This document shows, one piece after another, positions 6,533-10,976 of a stretch of 10,976 bases of DNA; the first letter of the stretch is position 1, and each line of letters opens with the position of its first letter. Made by a program: the position numbers and the translations under genes. This DNA comes from Thermoprotei archaeon (GTDB taxonomy: Archaea > Thermoproteota > Thermoprotei > Thermofilales > B15-G2), in assembly GCA_003649445.1 (NCBI GenBank), contig QMRV01000063.1, positions 1 to 10,976 on the forward strand. The letters are read 5' to 3'. The notes under the pieces are model-generated. The model made no database searches and was not told where the DNA came from. It saw nothing but the letters and a program-made list of their open reading frames with translations.

Positions 6533-7349
6533 ATGAGACTCAGAATTTCTACATACTCTTTCTGACACTTCAGAGGTCAAAAAAGCCTCTAAAAGAATAC
6601 TTGAAAGAAGCCTATACTTCGGATTCAAGGGAGTAGAGATACTAGTAGACCACGTAGAATCGACTACTCGAAGCTACCTCGGCGAAGTAAAGAAACTCGC
6701 TTTCCTGCTGGGACTTGACATATACGCTGTAGCAATACATTATGATTTCGTTCACCCAGATCCTTTCGAAAGAGAAAAATAGGTAAGGTATACGGAGAGA
6801 TAGATCGAAATAGCTGCTCTACTAGGCTGCAAAGCAATAAGATTAAACTTTGGTAGATGGCGAACAATTCCTAGCTTCGACGACTTCATGAAAGCTAAGG
6901 GACTAGAACCGCCTCTATCAGGCTACACTACAGAAGATGCATTCAAGTGGGTAGTAGAGTGCATTAACAAAGTGCTTCCAACTGCAGAAGACTGCGGCGT
7001 AGTACTTGCGCTAGAAAACCACTGGGGATTGACAAGAGATGCTGAAGGAGTCTTGAGAATACTTAAAGAAGTAGACTCTCCTTGGCTAAAGGCGCTAATG
7101 GATACAGAAAACTTTATTGAAAACACTTATGAGCAATTAGAGAAAATAACACCTTACACTATACTAGTCCACGCGAAGACATATTTCGGCGGAGGCGAAT
7201 GGTATACACTTGAAATAGATTACGATAAAGTATTCCAAGTACTAAGAAAACACGACTACAAAGGATGGATAACACTAGAATATGAAGGAAAAGAACTGTA
7301 CGAAACAGGTATAAAGAAAAGCATGAACCTTTTAACAAAATACCTCTAA
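6533..7349 (+). pseudogene. Sugar phosphate isomerase/epimerase-like (TIM-barrel) pseudogene
   Basis: The gene resembles the xylose isomerase-like TIM-barrel family. From ATG 6533 the frame reads MRLRISTYSF and hits TGA at 6563-6565. One base over, coding resumes as LSDTSEVKKASKRILERS and runs to TAA 7347-7349, interrupted only by TAG at 6780-6782 and 6801-6803. Family features are FKGVEILVD, IYAVAIHYDF, AALLGCKAIRLNFG, GVVLALENHWGLT, LKALMDTENF, LVHAKTYF and GWITLEYEG; Glu, Asp, His and Glu at these strands are the expected metal ligands. The span of 817 bases is one more than a multiple of three, matching a single extra base. The second TAG stands where Trp (TGG) would fit, one substitution away. 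Codons 6888-7349 remain an open frame of 153 residues that could only give half a barrel. The promoter looks intact, so loss may be recent. Confidence 0.75.
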
Positions 7350-7764
7350 GGATCTAATCCCCGTTTTCTCAGCCTACTATATATTTTCTCGGCTAAAAGA
7401 AGCACTCTCCTATAACTACGGCTACGCAAAATGTCTTCAACAATACGTATATCAACAGACAAATACTCGTGAACAACGATATTTCGAAACCCGACAACCG
7501 AACGATAAAAACTAAAGTCTTTTTCATCAATAATACCTTCTCTCAACAAAATTTCACCAGCATTAACATAAGTAGACAGAACATAGCCTAGAAGAGAAGA
7601 AGCTCTTTGAAAAAGATCAATAGTAGCTGAGCCTGAATCTGAAGACCATGAAGATACTTCATTAAGTCTCCCCACTCATTTAAATTAAAGCCTCTTTCGA
7701 CTTCACGATCAATATTTCGCGTATACTCCACTATAGCTCCCACAATCTTAGAAACTACTCCCAC
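7346..7764 (-). pseudogene. hepT: HepT-like RNase toxin gene with a one-base frameshift
   Basis: HepT toxins are HEPN ribonucleases neutralised by the MNT antitoxin encoded next to them. From GTG 7764 the frame reads VGVVSKIVGAIVEYT through KYLHGLQIQAQ, then slips near 7627 into a frame reading ATIDLFQRASSLLGYV and continuing to the end. That second part contains RNIVVHEY, the R-x4-H-x-Y active motif (R94, H99, Y101 in the rejoined protein). Adding one G at about 7627 restores a continuous 139-residue protein, the usual HepT length, and the 419-base span is exactly one short of a multiple of three. GTG 7764 lies inside the last codons of mntA and is preceded by a perfect GGAGGTGA at 7772-7779. 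The downstream open part alone (GTG 7675) keeps the motif but lacks the first helices. It could be a dead toxin or a sequence error. Confidence 0.75.
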
Positions 7765-8165
7765 GACTTCTTCACCTCCTTGACTGCAGCCTCGATGACT
7801 CCAAGCTTTTCTAAATCTCTTACAAAATCAGAACTAATATTAATTAGTCTCAAAGAATCCTCAACAAACCACTCCCAGTCACGATAGTATATTACAACTC
7901 CTTTCTCAAAAATCTCTAAAACAAGCTGAGCAGGAGTCCTTTCATCTAAAACAACTAAATCAATATGATCCTCTCTAACACCTATAAAAGCAGCTAAACT
8001 ACACAGCAAATTGACATACTTTTCAAAACAATAGTCCTTAAACCTCACAGCTAAATCAATATCGTGAAAAACTCCGCCCTTAACAGCAGAACCAAACAAT
8101 ACTACATACTCAACACCGTACTTCTCCCACCTAAACTCCTTAAGCTTCTCCACAACCTTGACCAT
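7755..8165 (-). CDS. mntA: MntA-like nucleotidyltransferase antitoxin
   Basis: This 136-residue protein is a minimal nucleotidyltransferase. LFGSAVKGGVFHDIDLAV carries the G-S-x(8)-D-x-D signature (G25, S26, D35, D37), and the third acidic residue is in DHIDLVVLD (D69). In the characterised MntA-HepT pairs, this enzyme adds AMP to the tyrosine of the HepT R-x4-H-x-Y motif and so silences the toxin. The gene appears intact, with an ATG start and a TAG stop. hepT begins inside its last codons, so the two were translated in a coupled fashion. A TATA-like ATTATAG (minus strand, 8192-8198) lies about 30 bases before the ATG. An intact antitoxin beside a broken toxin is the harmless direction of decay. 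Confidence 0.85.
   Translation of the reverse strand: MVKVVEKLKEFRWEKYGVEYVVLFGSAVKGGVFHDIDLAVRFKDYCFEKYVNLLCSLAAFIGVREDHIDLVVLDERTPAQLVLEIFEKGVVIYYRDWEWFVEDSLRLINISSDFVRDLEKLGVIEAAVKEVKKSWE
7772..7779 (-). promoter_or_regulatory. Perfect Shine-Dalgarno for hepT
   Basis: The minus strand reads GGAGGTGA, fully complementary to the archaeal 16S rRNA 3' end, 7 bases before GTG 7764 and inside the mntA coding sequence. It fixes the hepT start upstream of the frameshift and shows hepT was translated from the mntA message. Confidence 0.75.
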
Positions 8166-8191
8166 ATTCTGTAAAAATTAAACACAAACAT

Positions 8192-8198
8192 CTATAAT
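8192..8198 (-). promoter_or_regulatory. TATA-like element of mntA-hepT
   Basis: The minus strand reads ATTATAG, centred about 30 bases before ATG 8165, which would give a leader of only a few bases. The flanking DNA is AT-rich, so the call is modest. The 186 bases from 8166 to 8351 hold nothing else I recognise. Confidence 0.35.
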
Positions 8199-8351
8199 CT
8201 TAACTATAACAAAAGCACCGCTTTTTCAATTAACGTTCAATTCTCAAGTATACCTAATAAAATAAATCAAAATAATCTTCAAAATATTAGATAAATTTCA
8301 AACCATATAGTAACAATCTACTACCCTACAGCCATTAACTAATAGAATCCT

Positions 8352-8753
8352 TCATTTTCCACTAACTCCTCTTTTATCAAGCTCATCAATCATACTCTTC
8401 AAGCAGTCATATATAGTAACATAGCTGAATTCAGTTTTATGAGGATAAACATCTACGGCAACACCGCCCTCGTAAATCAACAATGCAGGAATTTCTCTAC
8501 CAAAAAAGTATCCATCCTCATCTTCACTCATAAATATCTCTCTAATTTCACACTTACTCATAAAAGATGCTCCAACAGCATCAAAATACAGACTCCTCAC
8601 AGAGTTCTCATCTAGTCCAGAAGCATCAATAATTCGGCAAGAAACCCCTCTTTTATGTAGCTCACCTAAAAGCTCTAGCACCTTTTCAATATCCCTGTTT
8701 ACTAAAATACTAACTGGTTTTATATCACTATGGTATATGTAAACTAATTCCAT
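8352..8753 (-). CDS. Small protein of unknown function, possibly thioredoxin-like
   Basis: I do not recognise the family of this 133-residue protein. It begins with a strand (MELVYIYHS), then a helix DIEKVLELLGELHKRGVSC and a second strand CRIIDASGL. Later comes GYFFGREIPALLIYEGGVAV (81-100), an I-P-A-L-L-I-Y strand pair that resembles the cis-proline strand of thioredoxin folds, and a final helix (IYDCLKSMIDELDKR). Cysteines at 39, 68 and 117 are scattered and there is no CxxC, so it is not a classical redox protein. It is cytoplasmic and not obviously in an operon: 186 bases separate its stop from the mntA start. A TATA-like element at 8773-8782 suits a leaderless ATG at 8753. Confidence 0.6.
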   Translation of the reverse strand: MELVYIYHSDIKPVSILVNRDIEKVLELLGELHKRGVSCRIIDASGLDENSVRSLYFDAVGASFMSKCEIREIFMSEDEDGYFFGREIPALLIYEGGVAVDVYPHKTEFSYVTIYDCLKSMIDELDKRGVSGK

Positions 8754-8772
8754 TACACTATAACTGCTCCCT

Positions 8773-8782
8773 CATATATATC
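8773..8782 (-). promoter_or_regulatory. TATA-like element of the small protein gene
   Basis: The minus strand reads GATATATATG, centred about 25 bases before ATG 8753, with no Shine-Dalgarno after it. It lies in a 225-base AT-rich region shared with the divergent gene at 8979. Confidence 0.5.
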
Positions 8783-8970
8783 TCTATTGTTCACGCATAG
8801 AAATAGAACTAATTTTATTGCAATTCTTTAAATAAACATAAATAGCATTTATTCATTATAAATATATTGAAAATACATCAATTATCAGCTAACACTTTTT
8901 AATCAAAGGTACTTTAGCATCTAATCATAGAGTATAGAATATTATTTAGTGGACTTAGCTTAGCTATCTA

Positions 8971-8974
8971 GGAG
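8971..8974 (+). promoter_or_regulatory. Ribosome binding site for the TTG start at 8979
   Basis: GGAG sits 4 bases before TTG 8979. No ATG or GTG is available nearby in the frame, so this short site is the reason to accept the TTG start. Confidence 0.4.
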
Positions 8975-8978
8975 ACAC

Positions 8979-9725
8979 TTGACTACTAAAGTTAAGAAAA
9001 CGGGTAAAGCACGAGTATATTTAATTCATTACTTTCCAGTAGAAAACAGTATTGTAAGTGAAGTAGAAAACACTGTTGACAGAGTTTTAGGCGAAGAAAG
9101 CGAAGAATACGTCATCTACATATACTTGTATCCGAGTGAAGAACAGCTCTTCAGCCAACTCTACTTAAAAGCGCTAGAACACAATGTAAACGTTTTAGCG
9201 AAAAACATGCTAGCGTACCACGAAGCATGGTCAGGTATACCCTGCATCCACTTACCCGTAAAAGAGCTACTTGAGTTAAATAAGTCTACGAGACTAGGTG
9301 TTATTGAACACGAAGTAGCCCACGCTAAGCTCCACGGAAACATAAAGTACTATTTAGCGCCGCCCGGCTACTTCAGCGACATAAACCTGCTTTACGCAGT
9401 ATACTGTTCAGTAAAAGACTACGAAGTAGGAGAATACCTTAAGTCAAGAAACATTGTAGAGACTCAAGTAAACTTCATTGACTACATTTTAGCTACGTTA
9501 GAGCCCGAAGACTATTATAGTGCAGTAAAACTATGTGGGCTGCTACTGCCTTACCGCGAAAAAGTTTCTAGAACTAGAATTAGTATAATCGAAAATATAC
9601 TTCAGCAAAATATACTCGTGCTAGAGAAAAAGTACATTGAAGCTTCCCAGAAAGATTTCTATGAGAAAGTAATCGAACTATATAGTTTCTTTGAGAAACT
9701 AAAGAAACTGAATAAGTCTCTTTAG
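8979..9725 (+). CDS. HExxH zinc metallopeptidase-like protein, uncharacterised
   Basis: The 248-residue protein contains GVIEHEVAHAKLHG (107-120), a helix with the zincin motif H-E-x-x-H (H111, E112, H115). About 30 residues on, SVKDYEVGEYL (144-154) offers an acidic residue (E149) that could be the third zinc ligand, as in gluzincin-type folds. The N-terminal 100 residues form an alpha/beta region, and the C-terminal 80 are helical with a coiled-coil character (EKVIELYSFFEKLKKL). No signal peptide or membrane helix is visible, so it is probably cytoplasmic. I recall similar archaeal proteins of unknown function with HE..HA..HG and a VKDYEV motif but cannot fix a family name. The start is TTG with GGAG before it. 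The gene runs tail to tail into the transglutaminase-like gene, overlapping by four bases. Confidence 0.6.
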   Translation: MTTKVKKTGKARVYLIHYFPVENSIVSEVENTVDRVLGEESEEYVIYIYLYPSEEQLFSQLYLKALEHNVNVLAKNMLAYHEAWSGIPCIHLPVKELLELNKSTRLGVIEHEVAHAKLHGNIKYYLAPPGYFSDINLLYAVYCSVKDYEVGEYLKSRNIVETQVNFIDYILATLEPEDYYSAVKLCGLLLPYREKVSRTRISIIENILQQNILVLEKKYIEASQKDFYEKVIELYSFFEKLKKLNKSL

Positions 9726-10915
9726 CTACTCACAGCAATTAGAAGACAGCGTGACTGTAGTGTAAAACACTTTAAGTCTTTTTCGCTTAAATCTATTTCT
9801 ATTAAAGTTTTTTCTTTTGCTTTTACTTTAACGATAACTGTCTTAAACATATTCCCGTAAGATATTTTCAGTATATAGGTGCCCTCGGCAGCAGTAAAAG
9901 AGAATGAGCCACTACAGTTTGTTTTAAGCTCGAAGAGAGGTATGCGGTCGTTTCCAGGATAATATATTCGTATTTCTGCTCCGCAGACAGGAGCATTTTT
10001 CAGCAAAATTTTTCCTTCAACAATACCGTAGTCAGGCACATATCTAGGAGTAATATCTATCCAGCCCTTCACGGGATTAAATGCTTTCACTAAGTGGAAA
10101 GAATACCCCCACTTCTCCAGATATAGCTGAGAATAATTGAAGTAGCCTGCAGACGGGTCGGCGTGAATCCAGCCGTATCCCTCTATGTAGACTTCAGACC
10201 AAGCATGTGTCGCCGAAGTAATACTATTGTCTCTAACAAGCCTCGCAGGTATACCCATTGACCTACACATAGCCACGTAGAGTATAGAGAAATTAGTACA
10301 AGTCCCTCTCTTAAGCTTAATGAGAACTCTAGGAGAACGCCTGTGCCAGTAGTTCCAGTCATATGTCATGTACTTATGCACATAGAAGCAGAGATACTTC
10401 GCTGCCTCGAGAGCACTACTCTTATTGCAGACAAGTCTATACGTGAAAATGTAGATTATATACTTCCAGTCCTCGACAGGCTCCTCACCAGAAATAGCCA
10501 GCGGCTCAACATACTCCTTCTTCAAAGAAAGTGAAGGAGGCCTATAAGGCATATAACCCTTCTTATAAAGAACAATGGCCTCCTCAACATACTTCCATTC
10601 ACTCACATCAACCAGCAGCAATACAGCTACAGTGTCTGCATAATACTTAGGTGGAGCCTCACTAAGTATTTCAGCCGCAGTACGCCAATACTTTTCTTGA
10701 ACATGGGTAAGAAGAATACTCAAAGGCACTCTAGCTTCCCTATCAACACTACTTAAAACAGAGTATATTTCACTCCACTTAAATGGCCCTTTCTCTAAGA
10801 AAAGAGTGTAGACTTCCAGAGAATATGCGTTTAAAAACACTATGTAAACTAAAGGCGCCAAGAAATAAACTACAAGGATCCCTAAACTCACTAAAACAAT
10901 ATACTTGCGCTCCAC
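9722..10915 (-). CDS. Membrane-anchored transglutaminase-like cysteine protein with C-terminal beta-sandwich
   Basis: The 397-residue protein has an N-terminal membrane helix (about 5-29), which should anchor it with the body outside the cell. After a helical linker (45-180) comes a transglutaminase-like core with all three catalytic residues in order: C206 in KRGTCTNFSILYVAM, H237 in SATHAWSEVYI and D253 in WIHADPSAGYF. GIPARLV (221-227) is also typical. Such domains act as cysteine proteases, amidases or cross-linkers. Residues about 297-376 (GIVEGKILLKNAPVCGAEI, then EGTYILKISYG) resemble a carboxypeptidase regulatory-like beta-sandwich, common on cell-surface proteins. The start is GTG with no clear TATA box or ribosome binding site in the 60 bases available, so the promoter or an upstream partner may lie outside the window. 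The substrate is unknown. Confidence 0.8.
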   Translation of the reverse strand: MERKYIVLVSLGILVVYFLAPLVYIVFLNAYSLEVYTLFLEKGPFKWSEIYSVLSSVDREARVPLSILLTHVQEKYWRTAAEILSEAPPKYYADTVAVLLLVDVSEWKYVEEAIVLYKKGYMPYRPPSLSLKKEYVEPLAISGEEPVEDWKYIIYIFTYRLVCNKSSALEAAKYLCFYVHKYMTYDWNYWHRRSPRVLIKLKRGTCTNFSILYVAMCRSMGIPARLVRDNSITSATHAWSEVYIEGYGWIHADPSAGYFNYSQLYLEKWGYSFHLVKAFNPVKGWIDITPRYVPDYGIVEGKILLKNAPVCGAEIRIYYPGNDRIPLFELKTNCSGSFSFTAAEGTYILKISYGNMFKTVIVKVKAKEKTLIEIDLSEKDLKCFTLQSRCLLIAVSS

Positions 10916-10976
10916 AGATACTTTAACTCAAATACAGCAGAAAAAACTATTCACAAAACACTAAACTCTGAACATG

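Noticed and set aside
2262..6803. All three clear internal stops in otherwise good frames (2262, 6780, 6801) are TAG, hinting at UAG recoding such as pyrrolysine.
   Set aside because: TAG also ends normal genes here (Cas6-like, DUF3782-like, mntA, the HExxH gene), the affected genes carry frameshifts as well, and no pyl genes are visible.
6664..6867. Minus-strand open frame of 67 codons over the isomerase pseudogene.
   Set aside because: It is a shadow frame; the plus strand carries the recognisable barrel motifs.
10343..10534. Plus-strand open frame of 63 codons inside the transglutaminase-like gene.
   Set aside because: It is antisense to a gene with a complete catalytic triad and has no initiation signals.
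10916..10976. Possible end of another minus-strand gene upstream of the transglutaminase-like gene.
   Set aside because: Only about 60 bases are available and no frame is convincing.

Overview
This window looks like a chromosomal stretch of a moderately AT-rich, probably hyperthermophilic archaeon of the Thermoproteota (Crenarchaeota). Four things point there. Single or first genes often have a TATA-like element 25-28 bases before the start codon and no Shine-Dalgarno, as in leaderless messages, whereas genes inside operons have GGTGG or GGAGGTGA. GTG and TTG starts are frequent. The mixture of families is typical: AbrB/PIN, MNT/HepT, DUF3782-like nuclease, Cas6-like and winged-helix proteins with membrane tails. 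Lysine, glutamate and isoleucine dominate the proteins. I cannot name the genus.

Layout. 1-91: the last 29 codons of a gene that may be an L-fucose isomerase relative. 92-606: a gene-poor stretch holding a possible decayed PIN-like gene on the minus strand. 607-1752: a two-gene operon of a membrane-anchored winged-helix regulator and a six-helix membrane protein, preceded by twin palindromes that look like its own operator. 1878-2399: a broken vapBC-type toxin-antitoxin pair. 2562-4520 (minus): a large alkaline-phosphatase-superfamily phosphodiesterase. 4651-5562: an orphan Cas6-like RAMP protein, tail to tail with a coiled-coil PD-(D/E)XK protein (5559-6314, minus). 6533-7349: a sugar isomerase/epimerase-like pseudogene with a promoter that still looks intact. 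7346-8165 (minus): mntA-hepT, in which hepT carries a one-base frameshift. 8352-8753 (minus): a small, possibly thioredoxin-like protein. 8979-9725: an HExxH metallopeptidase-like protein, tail to tail with a membrane-anchored transglutaminase-like protein (9722-10915, minus).

Two themes stand out. First, decay: three or four loci (PIN-like relic, vapBC, sugar isomerase, hepT) are broken by single-base frameshifts or internal TAG codons, although long stretches remain recognisable, so inactivation may be recent. If the DNA comes from an unpolished assembly, some of these could be sequence errors. Second, compaction: all three closely spaced convergent gene pairs overlap by exactly four bases with interlocked stop codons, leaving no room for terminators between them. 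I found no CRISPR array, rRNA, tRNA or insertion sequence. The best candidates for an undescribed system are the winged-helix/membrane-protein operon with its twin palindromes and the uncharacterised proteins at 8352-9725.
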